DNA of 64,000 nucleotides from Paenibacillus dendritiformis (GCF_021654795.1 NZ_AP025344.1:5766501-5830500); one strand, 5' to 3'; positions 23,396 through 31,343 are shown, counted from the first letter of the stretch. Notes: a model not told the origin generated them from the letters alone. Numbers and translations are program-made.

Positions 23396-23647
23396 TCATT
23401 TTGAGTTCAACGCCGCCTCATTTTTCGATCTCATGTATCTTTGAGGCGGTACAAAATGAGAAACCCCTCCAGCTCTTCGCTTTTCGGCCTTTATCTGCTT
23501 GAGAATGCATGAAACCCTAGAGCATACCAGCGCCGGGCCGATCTCCCATGCTTCCTGACCGAAAACAATAGCTCTACCGCACGCCGGGCAAAAGTCGATT
23601 ATTTCTTTTACGACAGGCGTATCCTGTACATCTGGCAACTGCATCAT
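23396..23647 (-). CDS. Small zinc-ribbon protein, copy B
   Basis: 83 residues, almost the same as the copy at 21934-22182 (for example GQEAWEIGPALVCSRVSC against GQDAWEVGPALVCNRVSC) but with a different last few residues (AALNSK). The GGGAGGAC ribosome site is also conserved. It follows DUF771 copy B with a short gap. Function unknown. Confidence 0.75.
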   Translation of the reverse strand: MMQLPDVQDTPVVKEIIDFCPACGRAIVFGQEAWEIGPALVCSRVSCILKQIKAEKRRAGGVSHFVPPQRYMRSKNEAALNSK

Positions 23648-23680
23648 TTCTATAGTCCTCCCATCGATTGTTTTAGGCGC

Positions 23681-23998
23681 TCACCCAGCCCGCATAGGCT
23701 TGCCGTTAAGCTCCTGAAAATGCTTGTCCAAGAATGCCCTCATTCCTGCAGCCCTGAACATCCAGCGGCCGTTGTCGCAGCCATTCGAGATTAACTTCAT
23801 CTCTTCCTTGAATCGCGGGTTAAGCATAATGTTCTCGATCAACCAATCCCGCTTACGGCATGTCTCTGCTTCGAGCCTCTTCAAATCCCACCAGGTGCCC
23901 GCACCAGTTTCTTCAACCAAGCGTTTGACCTCTTCTCTGGCAAGACGTTGGACATATGCATGGTCTACAATGACCTTGAATGCTGGCGATCGCTCCAA
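23681..23998 (-). CDS. DUF771-family phage protein, copy B
   Basis: 105 residues from a TTG start (MERSPAFKVIVDHAYVQRLA) with AAGGAGGGG well placed. The DUF771 signature W-W-D-L-K-R-L-E and W-L-I-E-N-I-M-L-N-P-R-F is intact. It is the first gene after the Cro-like gene, about 80 bases from the O4 operator, so it is probably repressor-controlled. Function unknown. Confidence 0.8.
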   Translation of the reverse strand: MERSPAFKVIVDHAYVQRLAREEVKRLVEETGAGTWWDLKRLEAETCRKRDWLIENIMLNPRFKEEMKLISNGCDNGRWMFRAAGMRAFLDKHFQELNGKPMRAG

Positions 23999-24066
23999 AT
24001 TGATCCCCTCCTTATCGTGAAATTTTTACAAAATATGATGAATAAAAGAAAAGGATATTGCAAATA

Positions 24067-24082
24067 ATCACTATATGTGATT
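24067..24082. promoter_or_regulatory. Repressor operator O4
   Basis: ATCACTATATGTGATT matches the 16-base operator seen three times in the repressor/Cro intergenic region (half-sites TCAC and GTGA, six bases between). It overlaps the end of the Cro-like gene and precedes DUF771 copy B, so it may control a second early promoter. Confidence 0.65.
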
Positions 24083-24273
24083 TAATGGGTATAGAAAAGT
24101 TCTTCTACACTTTGCTTATAGAAGCTGGATACCTTTATCTTGGTTGCGTCGCTTCCTTTGCGCTTCTGTGTTTCTAGCATAGCGAGCATCCCGTGGGAAA
24201 TGCCTATCCTTTTTGCAGCTTCTGAAATAGTGAGTCCGGCTTTCTTTCTAGCGCTAACTAATGCTTCATTCAT
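24082..24273 (-). CDS. Cro-like helix-turn-helix protein
   Basis: 63 residues: MNEALVSARKKAGLTISEAA and KRIGISHGMLAMLETQKRKG form a complete helix-turn-helix of the Cro/CI type, with a short tail. AAGGAGGAG precedes the ATG. It is the first gene of the leftward early operon, driven by the promoter at 24318-24346, opposite the repressor. By position it acts as the lytic-side switch protein. Confidence 0.85.
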   Translation of the reverse strand: MNEALVSARKKAGLTISEAAKRIGISHGMLAMLETQKRKGSDATKIKVSSFYKQSVEELFYTH

Positions 24274-24293
24274 TGAAAAACTCCTCCTTTCTC

Positions 24294-24309
24294 TTCACTA
24301 TTGGTGATT
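24294..24309. promoter_or_regulatory. Repressor operator O1
   Basis: TTCACTATTGGTGATT, one of four related 16-base sites, lies just downstream of the early promoter's start region and 31 bases from O2. Confidence 0.7.
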
Positions 24310-24317
24310 GTAGTGTA

Positions 24318-24346
24318 ATCATACTTCACCATTTGTGATTAGTCAA
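24318..24346 (-). promoter_or_regulatory. Early lytic promoter (sigma-A type)
   Basis: TTGACT, 17 bases, TATGAT, reading leftward into the Cro-like gene. Operator O2 fills the spacer, so bound repressor would block RNA polymerase directly. Confidence 0.8.
24325..24340. promoter_or_regulatory. Repressor operator O2
   Basis: TTCACCATTTGTGATT lies between the -35 and -10 boxes of the leftward early promoter, 31 bases from O1 and 30 from O3 (three helical turns each). Confidence 0.75.
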
Positions 24347-24354
24347 TATGTTTT

Positions 24355-24370
24355 TTTACTGTTTGTGATT
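24355..24370. promoter_or_regulatory. Repressor operator O3
   Basis: TTTACTGTTTGTGATT lies upstream of the early -35 box and 28 bases before the repressor start, in the place expected for autoregulation. Confidence 0.65.
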
Positions 24371-24397
24371 TTATTAATTTTGGAAGGTGAATTTACT

Positions 24398-24763
24398 GTG
24401 AATACGAATTTAGGGGCTAGAATAGCCGAGTTAAGGAGAAGTCGAAATCTTACCCAATTTAAGCTCGCTGAATCGCTTAACGTTTCAACGAGCATGGTTG
24501 CAATGTGGGAAACAGGGCGCAGAGATCCCAGCACAGAAATGATCTCGATTCTAGCCAATTTTTTTAATGTATCTAGCGACTACTTGTTAGGTCTTACGGA
24601 TGATCCCACAAATGAAGTTAAGACAGAAACCCCCCAAAGCATAAGTGCTTGGCTAAGATCAACTGGTACGGATTTAACTGAAGATGAAAAAGAAGTTCTT
24701 GCGGAGGATATGGAAGAATATTTCAAAATGAGAAAAGCTCGCATACTTAAAAAGAGACAATAA
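24398..24763 (+). CDS. Prophage repressor, Xre/ImmR type
   Basis: 121 residues from a GTG at 24398, chosen because GGAAGG lies ten bases upstream and the helix-turn-helix (LGARIAELRRSRNLTQFKLA, ESLNVSTSMVAMWETGRRDP) starts at once; earlier ATGs would add a hydrophobic stretch read from the operator region. After the DNA-binding domain comes LANFFNVSSDYLLGLTDD and a short helical tail. There is no LexA-type self-cleavage domain, so relief probably depends on the ImmA-like peptidase encoded next, as in ICEBs1. Three operators flank its start. Confidence 0.9.
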   Translation: MNTNLGARIAELRRSRNLTQFKLAESLNVSTSMVAMWETGRRDPSTEMISILANFFNVSSDYLLGLTDDPTNEVKTETPQSISAWLRSTGTDLTEDEKEVLAEDMEEYFKMRKARILKKRQ

Positions 24764-24780
24764 TGGGAGTGGGTAATCTG

Positions 24781-25461
24781 ATGAATATTCTTGAAAATGA
24801 TGTACTTGGTCATCCAATAAGTGTTGCAAGAAAATTGTTCAAAAAACTGTATCTTAATAATAACTACAATATATTAGATTTTAGAGCAGATATTGCACTA
24901 GCCTTACTAGTCGAAGAAAACAACATTCATTTGGACGCATTTCCATTCAGAAAAGAATCATTTTGCGGCATGCTAGTCATTGATGAATATGAAACAACAA
25001 TAACATACAATTCTAATCATTCATCCGAAAAGCAAAATTTCACAATTGCGCATGAACTAGGACATTATTATCTACACAGGAATAAGCAATCTCAATTTGT
25101 AGATCAAGCCAAGGACATGCTTGATAATAGTATTTTGATATTCGAGCGCCAGGCAAACGCTTTTGCAGCCGAATTAGTACTGCCTGACGATGTAATCAGC
25201 CTTATGCTTAGCTATCGATATAACTTTTATAGGATCGCAAAATCAACAAAAATTTCATACGAATGCCTATACTGGAGACTAGTCAATTATTTGACTAACA
25301 AATTAAATTTGCTTAGAGAACAAAGTATCGCATTCGTTGAAGATTATAAGAAAGAATCAATCAGGAAAGAACCAGAAAATGCAGCTATTTTCAGAGTTGC
25401 CTTTAACTTTGGGTACACGGAAACTGTACACAAAGAACTATTACGACTAACAGGCATGTAG
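24781..25461 (+). CDS. ImmA/IrrE-type metallopeptidase
   Basis: 226 residues from the ATG of MNILENDVLGHPISVARKLF, with GGGAGTGG upstream; an ATG overlapping the repressor stop lies before that site. The zinc motif HELGH is at 91-95, and the third-ligand segment ERQANAFAAELVLP at about 122-135. ImmA proteins cleave ImmR-type repressors after DNA damage or quorum signals. It follows the repressor by 17 bases, so they form one operon. The C-terminal 90 residues are helical and not recognised. Confidence 0.9.
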   Translation: MNILENDVLGHPISVARKLFKKLYLNNNYNILDFRADIALALLVEENNIHLDAFPFRKESFCGMLVIDEYETTITYNSNHSSEKQNFTIAHELGHYYLHRNKQSQFVDQAKDMLDNSILIFERQANAFAAELVLPDDVISLMLSYRYNFYRIAKSTKISYECLYWRLVNYLTNKLNLLREQSIAFVEDYKKESIRKEPENAAIFRVAFNFGYTETVHKELLRLTGM

Positions 25462-25539
25462 AGAGTAATACAATAAATCAGCCGAACCTTGCAAATAACA
25501 TTCATCATTTGTAGGGCTGATTTAACATATCCAAATTAC

Positions 25540-25553
25540 CGAACGTTTGTTCG
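25540..25553. promoter_or_regulatory. LexA-type SOS box before the integrase
   Basis: CGAACGTTTGTTCG has both CGAAC/GTTCG half-sites with a four-base gap, as in Gram-positive LexA (DinR) boxes; one inner base departs from the usual consensus. It ends 21 bases before the integrase start codon, overlapping the region where its promoter must lie. Confidence 0.65.
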
Positions 25554-25574
25554 AATAAAAAAGGAGGTACCGAA

Positions 25575-26762
25575 ATGGCAAGTTTCCAGAAGTACAAAAC
25601 CAAAGACGGTTACAAGTGGATGTACAAGTATTATGGAGCAATTGATCCCCTAACCGGCAAGAAGAAACCGTCAACCAAAAGGGGGTTTAATTCAAAAAAG
25701 GAGGCCCAACTGGACGCCGCCATAGTGGAGCTACAGGTAGCCAACGGAACATTTGTTAGCGAAAAGGATACTACATTCTCCGAATTCGCCCCCAAGTGGC
25801 TAAAAATTTATAGCAGCACCAAGAATGTTAAAGTCTCCACAGTTCAATCAAGAGAAGTATGCATTCGAAGATTACTGAAGTCTTTTCAACACATTATGTT
25901 AAAAGATGTTACCAAGGAAATGTATCAGAACTACTTAATATCTTTGAAAGAGAGTGGTTATTCAAAAGAGACGATCACAAGCACCCACGCCACTGCCAAG
26001 ATGCTTTTCGGAAAGGCCCACGAATTAGATATAATCAAAGCTAATCCAACTGAAGGGGCAACAATCCCGGCTTTTACTAAAACTGTAGAGGAACTTGAAA
26101 AGGAAGAGGAGCTCCCGAAGTATTTTGAGAAGAACGAATTGGTCCAGTTTCTACAGATAGCCAAAGAGCATGGGATGGACAAAGATTATGCTGTTTTCCT
26201 AACCCTGGCTTATACGGGCATGCGCGTGGGGGAATTATGTGCCTTAAAGTGGAAAGACGTCAATTTCGAGGAGAAGAGTATAAGCATAACAAAGACTTAC
26301 TGGAACAAGACAAACAACACTGTTAAATATACCTTGAATACCCCGAAAACAACCACCTCAAAGAGAGTGATACTAGTAAACGACATGGTTGTTGAGGAAT
26401 TGAAAAAATTAAAGGCCCTTCAAAATAAAGTGAAGATGCAATACCGAAAGGAATACTACGACGGAGACTTCATCTTTGCAAAACTAACTAAGTTCTATGG
26501 GTACCCTGAAAAGCAGAAAGTTATTGATATGCGTTTGAAAAGATTACTCAAAATATCCGGCTTTAGTGACTCCCTTACCCCGCATTCCCTAAGACATACA
26601 CATACGTCACTTCTTGCCGAGGCTGGAGTAGGACTGACTGAAATCATGGAAAGACTTGGCCAAAAGGACGAGAAGATCACCCGAACTGTTTACCTACATG
26701 TCACCAAGCAATTAAAAAAGGATGCGGTCGATAAGTTTGATAAACTCATCAACAGCATCTAA
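25575..26762 (+). CDS. int: Phage site-specific tyrosine integrase
   Basis: 395 residues with AAAGGAGG before the ATG. Residues 1 to 60 (YKTKDGYKWMYKYYGAIDPL) are the AP2-like arm-binding domain, 65 to 165 the SAM-like core-binding domain, and 180 to 390 the catalytic domain. Visible catalytic residues are Arg217 in TGMRVGE, His337 and Arg340 in HSLRHTHTS, and the nucleophile Tyr373 in TVYLHV; the usual histidine of the LGH motif is Gln363 here (LGQKD). It recombines attP with a site in comFA. It is followed at once by the attachment junction. Confidence 0.97.
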   Translation: MASFQKYKTKDGYKWMYKYYGAIDPLTGKKKPSTKRGFNSKKEAQLDAAIVELQVANGTFVSEKDTTFSEFAPKWLKIYSSTKNVKVSTVQSREVCIRRLLKSFQHIMLKDVTKEMYQNYLISLKESGYSKETITSTHATAKMLFGKAHELDIIKANPTEGATIPAFTKTVEELEKEEELPKYFEKNELVQFLQIAKEHGMDKDYAVFLTLAYTGMRVGELCALKWKDVNFEEKSISITKTYWNKTNNTVKYTLNTPKTTTSKRVILVNDMVVEELKKLKALQNKVKMQYRKEYYDGDFIFAKLTKFYGYPEKQKVIDMRLKRLLKISGFSDSLTPHSLRHTHTSLLAEAGVGLTEIMERLGQKDEKITRTVYLHVTKQLKKDAVDKFDKLINSI

Positions 26763-26763
26763 G

Positions 26764-26782
26764 TATGGTCAAAATATGGTCA
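26764..26782. repeat. Tandem TATGGTCA, candidate integrase arm sites
   Basis: TATGGTCA occurs at 26764-71 and 26775-82, eleven bases apart (one helical turn), just after the integrase stop. Arm-type integrase or excisionase sites are commonly short direct repeats next to att. CCTTG/CAAGG at 26807-22 may flank the core. Confidence 0.4.
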
Positions 26783-26811
26783 CAGTATATAAATACGCCT
26801 TATAACCCTTG

Positions 26812-27960
26812 TTATATCAAGGTTTGTCTGGTTAGAGGTAAGACCATCTCCGTCTTCCCCGCCCCGGTCACGGCCCAGAGCAGAAAGGAACCCGTCACGG
26901 GTTGTCCCGAACCATGAGAACGTCCGACATCTATCTCCCGCCGCACCGACGCGATATACCGCAGGGCATCCGTACTGGCAGCCTCCTGGGCCGGGGCCAG
27001 CCCCCACTTCGGGAGACGCGGTCCGAGATCTTCTTCTCGGGCCGCTGTCCCGGACGCTGCCGCCGGAGGGCGGAGGGAAGATCCTGCTACGAGCAGCGAG
27101 CAGGAGCGAATGCGTCCCAGGTTCAGACAGTGCGTGCACGTCCGGCATTCCATGCTGCCGCAGGAAGAGCAGGCCGATACCGTCATATCCTCCGTGCTGC
27201 CGCATCGGTTGCACCGGTACACCGCGGCAGAAGCTGTTCGCCAGCGGGACATCGCCTTGCTTGCCCAGCGCTTTCCCTCTTCCTCCACCGGCATAATGCC
27301 GGCACGAACCTCCAGCCAGCCATGGAGGCAGCCCAGTTGAACGAATGTATGCCTGAGCGGAATCCATTCGTGCCAGCCCTTTTCTTCCATCAGGGAGACA
27401 AGCTCTTCGTCCGAGACGAGCCTGCCCTGCAGCGCTTCAGCCAGCCGCCATGCGTCCGCTTGCAGCGAAGCGCGCGGCGCGCCCCCCGCTTCAGGCAGTC
27501 GATCAAGTGCGGGCGCCCGCCGGGTGACTCTCTCTTCGATCCGGTACACTGCCGCGCTTTCCGCCACCCGATACGCCTCCTGCCGACATTCCTTGACCGC
27601 CTGCGCGTTCGGTTCTGTACCCGGCGCTTCCAAGATCATCACCGTGAACCACTCCTCTTCCCCATGGCGATCGGAATCGGTGAACAGATACAATAATTCA
27701 CGATAGCTATGCAGCGCATCGCGGTAATATTTCGTCCACCCCCGCTTCCCCCACTGATCCATCTCCTCGCACTCGGCGAAGTCCTCCAGCATCGCCAACC
27801 CGATAAATATCGGCAGAGCAGGCTGGAGCACGACCAGCTTCATTCCTCTTCGCTTCCCTCCGTCCTCCGACAGCCAGTAACCTGCATCTACGCGCCAGTC
27901 CAACGTCATCCCCGTATGCCATCCGGTCTCCGTTCTTACGGCGTAAACTCTTACTTGCAC
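26812..27960 (-). pseudogene. comFA: comFA 5' part, cut by the prophage
   Basis: From a GTG start (AAGGAAGGAG upstream) 382 codons read as the N-terminus of the competence DNA-translocation ATPase ComFA. Residues 250-278 hold the ComFA zinc finger (Cys250, 253, 264, 267, 272, 275, 278), and the helicase part starts with Walker A in AVTGAGKTEM (363-372). Seven or eight residues later the family match is lost and a stop appears in phage DNA. Helicase motifs Ia to VI are absent, so this product cannot drive uptake of transforming DNA. The 3' part is predicted beyond the other prophage end. The zinc finger may still fold. Confidence 0.9.
26823..26850. other. Prophage-comFA junction (att region)
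   Basis: The comFA match ends around the codons for MVLPL, at about 26830-26845, so the crossover core lies here. The exact core cannot be set without the sequence at the other prophage end. Confidence 0.6.
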
Positions 27961-28043
27961 CCGTTCCCTCTCCTTCCTTAATTCCTCGGCGCCTGTATGT
28001 ACGGTTGAAGCGCAGTCTCATCCCGTCCAGTACCAACATACAA

Positions 28044-28086
28044 CAAAAAAGCACACCCCACCCGTTGTCACGGGATGGCATGTGCT
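28044..28086 (-). terminator. Intrinsic terminator after the YhgE-like gene
   Basis: Minus-strand AGCACA pairs with TGTGCT, with a second inner pairing of CCCGT with ACGGG, followed by TTTTTTGTTG. It lies about 80 bases past the stop of the large membrane protein gene and before comFA. Confidence 0.75.
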
Positions 28087-28167
28087 TCATGCTCAACGCC
28101 TAAATTCAATGATTTACCTAGATTGTATACGATACAGCGGCAAATGACAACCCTAATTTGGAAATAC

Positions 28168-31100
28168 TTACAGCAGCTTGCTCTTCTTTGCCTTTTGCAA
28201 AAATTTATCGCTCGATTTATTAATCGTCTTTTTCAAGCCGACTCCCAGCACGAACGCAATCCCGATATAAATAAGCAGGATTAACATATGCTTCGTGACG
28301 ACCGGCCACAGAATGCCCCCGACCGCTTCCCTCATAATCGTGATGGCGTGAGTGAACGGCAAAAACGGGTGCAGCTTCTGGAAGAAGGCCGGTGTCATCT
28401 GAATCGGAAAGGTTCCGCCGGAGCTTGCCAACTGGAATACGAGCAGTATGATGGATAATGCTTTCCCGACATTCCCGAAGACGGACACAAGCGTATATAC
28501 GATCGTGACGAATATGATACTGATGTATATCCCAAACAGGACGAACCAGAATTTATGAAGTACATAGGTTTTCAAAAGAAACATATCACCCAGCGTTACA
28601 ATCGTCGCCTGCCCGATGCCTAACGTGACAAACGTGAGCAGCCGGCCGAAATAAGCTTCATAGCTTTTGTACTCATGCTTATTCTCAATATCGACAATCA
28701 GCATCGAAATCAGGAGCAGTCCGCCGACCCACAACGCCAACGTCGTGAAGAACGGCGACATCGCCGAACCATAATTCGGAATCGGGAACAGGTCATGCTC
28801 CTTCAGCAGCACGGGCTCCGCGAAGAAATCACTTTCTTGCTCCGCATCCCCGGTCAGCAGCTTGATGACTTCATCCAAATCGCCCGTTTCTTCAAAAGAA
28901 CGAATTTTGGCGGCAATATCCCTGACCTTTCTGCTAAGCTCAGGGAACTCTCCGTTCACTTTGTCTAATTCCGTCTCGCCCAAGCGAACCTTGTCCTTCA
29001 CCTCGGCCAAGGCCGATTCGATTTTCGGAATCGCGGCGAACAGTTCGTTTTCGATTTTCCGGACGAACTCCAGGCCTTGCCGCGATTTTTCCATCGAACG
29101 GCGGAAACCTGGGACCACATCCTTATCAATCGTCTCAACCGCATTATCGAGGGAGGCAGCCGCATCCTTCGTGACCGAGCTAATCTGATTCAGCGTATCC
29201 TTCGTCGGCTTGTTCGCCTCGCCGGCAAATTCGCTGGCTCGAACTAACGCCTTCGAGATATCTTCCATTCGGCTCTCTACATTCCGCAGCTTCGCAATCA
29301 CATCCTCAATCGCGCCGTCATCCACGGACCTTTTCATGTTTTCCGCGACATCGATGAGTTTGCTGATCGCATTTTGGCCATCCTTCGTGCGCGCTGCCGC
29401 ATTTCGAAGCCGATCTTCTACTTTATTAAAATCTTTGGCCAATAATTTATCCGTCAACTTCACGACGGAAGTAGCGGCATCCTGCAATTTGCCCGATTTG
29501 TCGCGCGCCTCGTTAATGAGCTTCTCGATCGTGCCGCGGTTTGACTTAAAGCCGGGAGCGATGACATTGTCATAGCTGTCAGCCAGTTGGCCCGCCATAA
29601 CCTCGGCCTTGTCCAGGAAGTTTCCAATCAGACGGCGCACAAGCTCTGACACATTGTTGTTTTCAAGCTCCGTATTGATTTTATCCAGCAGCTCTTGCAG
29701 GCTCCCCGCGTTCGTTTTCATGTTTTTCAACATGTCTATGAGCCATTGATAATCCGTACCCGTTAATTTCGAGAGCTCTTCTGCCTTCTCAATCAGCTTA
29801 TCGAGCGATCCCAGGCTATTTTCAAGTTGGCTGGCCGCTTCGGATAAAGAGCCCGCTATCTCCTTCCATTTCTCGGCAAGGGCGCTGCCATCTGCTTGCG
29901 CAAGCTGGTCCTTCGCCTTTTTGATCAGGTCTTGCACGCGGGTTAATTGCTCCCGGTATCGCTTGCCGGCCTGCTCCATATCATCCAGTGCCTTTGTCAG
30001 CGCAGGGACGATGCGATTATCCAGATCCGTCCGGAACTGGCCAATCAGATCATTAATTTTGAGTGCCGTTCGTTGAATTTCCTTCAGCTTGTCCACGGCA
30101 AGCTCTTTATTGTCGGCAACGATGCGGCGAGCTCTTTCCAATTGGTTATTTAATTCTTCCAATTTATTTTTCATATCATACAGCGAGGAGACAATGTCAT
30201 TCATGACCCCGCCAGCGGTTAGAGAATGATTGACGCCCTCGATTCTCGTAATCAGCTTCTGCAATGACCATATCCCTGAATTCAGTTCATCGCTTTTTTT
30301 GCTCAGTTCCTGTTCCACGACACGGAGATCAAGGTTCGAATTAATTGCATCGGTCATCGCCGACATTTCCGTCATCGTGTTTTGCAAAGCCTGCAAATCC
30401 TTTTTGACGACCGGAATGGTCTTCTCAAAGGTTTCGTCTCCCTTATCCAGGAACCGTTCCACATCGGAATCAACAGCCTCTTTTTTCTCTTTTTCGAAAT
30501 CCTTGATTAAAGAAATCGCCGTTTCCGCTTTTTTGATAATGTCGTTCGCTTTTATTAAATCGACTTGGCCTTTCCGAATCATGCTTTCAATTTCCGGAAT
30601 ATTCTCTTCCAATTTGAAAAGATTGTCCTTCATTTTCAAAATCGAAGGCTTGTTCCCTTGCAGTTCCACGCCAATCTCATTGAAAATTTCAAAGATGGCG
30701 CCGTTGGCCTCTTTCACGAAATTGCTCCGGATCGTTGACGTTACCCCCGTCGCCCCGGCCGATGTCACCTTCGGCGCAATTGCGTTCACCTTCTGATTAA
30801 TAAAATAATCTAGTTCGGCCTTCTCAGGGTGACTTGAAATGACAGAGGTTAACCTCTCGGAGAAGTCTTCCGGAATGACGATGGCCGCATAATAGTCTCC
30901 GTGGTTGACGCCTTCCATCGCATCCTCTTTATCCACGAACCGCCATCCTAATTTATCGTTCTCCTTTAACGACTCGATGACCTTCTCGCCCACGTTGATG
31001 CTTTTATCCTGGACCTCGGAACCCTTATCCAGATTGACAACGGCCACGGAGACATCCTTCGTATTGGCGTACGGATCCCAGGACGGAAGAATATTGAACC

Positions 31101-31206
31101 AGGCATATAAAGAAGGGAGAATAACTACCGCCAAAATAACAATAATTGCAGCCGGATTTTTAATAATGTTGCGAAGGTCTGTTATGTAAATTTTCAATAT
31201 ATTCAT
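28168..31206 (-). CDS. yhgE: YhgE/Pip family membrane protein
   Basis: 1012 residues. An N-terminal membrane helix (IIVILAVVILPSLYAWFNIL, about 20-40) leads to the extracellular YhgE domain (DVSVAVVNLDKGSEVQDKS, YYAAIVIPEDFSERLTS), then about 600 residues of charged coiled-coil heptads, and a C-terminal bundle of about five membrane helices of the ABC-2 type (FFTTLALWVGGLLLISMLIV onward). The lactococcal relative Pip is required for phage c2 infection, and relatives occur near type VII secretion systems; the cellular role is otherwise not settled. A promoter lies at 31315-31343 and a terminator follows. It stands alone between comFA and the region upstream of degSU. Confidence 0.9.
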   Translation of the reverse strand: MNILKIYITDLRNIIKNPAAIIVILAVVILPSLYAWFNILPSWDPYANTKDVSVAVVNLDKGSEVQDKSINVGEKVIESLKENDKLGWRFVDKEDAMEGVNHGDYYAAIVIPEDFSERLTSVISSHPEKAELDYFINQKVNAIAPKVTSAGATGVTSTIRSNFVKEANGAIFEIFNEIGVELQGNKPSILKMKDNLFKLEENIPEIESMIRKGQVDLIKANDIIKKAETAISLIKDFEKEKKEAVDSDVERFLDKGDETFEKTIPVVKKDLQALQNTMTEMSAMTDAINSNLDLRVVEQELSKKSDELNSGIWSLQKLITRIEGVNHSLTAGGVMNDIVSSLYDMKNKLEELNNQLERARRIVADNKELAVDKLKEIQRTALKINDLIGQFRTDLDNRIVPALTKALDDMEQAGKRYREQLTRVQDLIKKAKDQLAQADGSALAEKWKEIAGSLSEAASQLENSLGSLDKLIEKAEELSKLTGTDYQWLIDMLKNMKTNAGSLQELLDKINTELENNNVSELVRRLIGNFLDKAEVMAGQLADSYDNVIAPGFKSNRGTIEKLINEARDKSGKLQDAATSVVKLTDKLLAKDFNKVEDRLRNAAARTKDGQNAISKLIDVAENMKRSVDDGAIEDVIAKLRNVESRMEDISKALVRASEFAGEANKPTKDTLNQISSVTKDAAASLDNAVETIDKDVVPGFRRSMEKSRQGLEFVRKIENELFAAIPKIESALAEVKDKVRLGETELDKVNGEFPELSRKVRDIAAKIRSFEETGDLDEVIKLLTGDAEQESDFFAEPVLLKEHDLFPIPNYGSAMSPFFTTLALWVGGLLLISMLIVDIENKHEYKSYEAYFGRLLTFVTLGIGQATIVTLGDMFLLKTYVLHKFWFVLFGIYISIIFVTIVYTLVSVFGNVGKALSIILLVFQLASSGGTFPIQMTPAFFQKLHPFLPFTHAITIMREAVGGILWPVVTKHMLILLIYIGIAFVLGVGLKKTINKSSDKFLQKAKKSKLL

Positions 31207-31314
31207 TGTTCACCATACCCTGTCTTAAGCTGTTAATGTAATAAATCATTTGCCGAATAAATCTTTCCCCAGAACCCCAGAACTAATTTGGATATTTAGT
31301 CAGATGTTCTAGCT

Positions 31315-31343
31315 ATTATACTTGTTCTAGTAGCAAACTGCAA
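31315..31343 (-). promoter_or_regulatory. Promoter for the YhgE-like gene
   Basis: TTGCAG, 17 bases, TATAAT, about 110 bases before the start codon. The -10 box is perfect; the -35 box keeps only TTG. Confidence 0.6.

Larger units (their letters stand above)
23396..23998 (-). repeat. Duplicated cassette, copy B (DUF771 plus zinc protein)
   Basis: Direct repeat of 21934-22594, about 1.4 kb apart. The order DUF771 then zinc protein is the same. It is the promoter-proximal copy, next to the Cro-like gene and operator O4. Homologous recombination between the copies would remove rha and one cassette. Confidence 0.9.
1..26830. mobile_element. Temperate prophage, right-hand part, inserted in comFA
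   Basis: A continuous run of phage genes reaches from the window edge to the tyrosine integrase at 25575-26762. The lysogeny module (repressor, ImmA-like protein, integrase) is on the plus strand; early, replication and late genes are on the minus strand. The right boundary lies between the integrase stop and about 26,850, where comFA coding resumes on the minus strand. Lysis genes, distal tail genes and the other attachment site are not in the window. The roughly 700-residue portal, large scaffold, HK97-type coat, short adaptor proteins and absence of tail-tube or tape-measure genes so far suggest a short-tailed, P22-like particle. That classification is an inference. Confidence 0.95.

Noticed and set aside
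25475-25523. Inverted repeat AAATCAGCC...GGCTGATTT after the ImmA-like gene
   Set aside because: It has a 31-base loop and no T tract, so I do not call it a terminator, although it may be part of the attachment region or a weak stop.
1-26830. CRISPR array, tRNA gene, or diversity-generating retroelement in the prophage
   Set aside because: No regularly spaced repeats, no cloverleaf with a recognisable anticodon arm, and no reverse transcriptase or template/variable repeat pair beside the fibre gene were seen.
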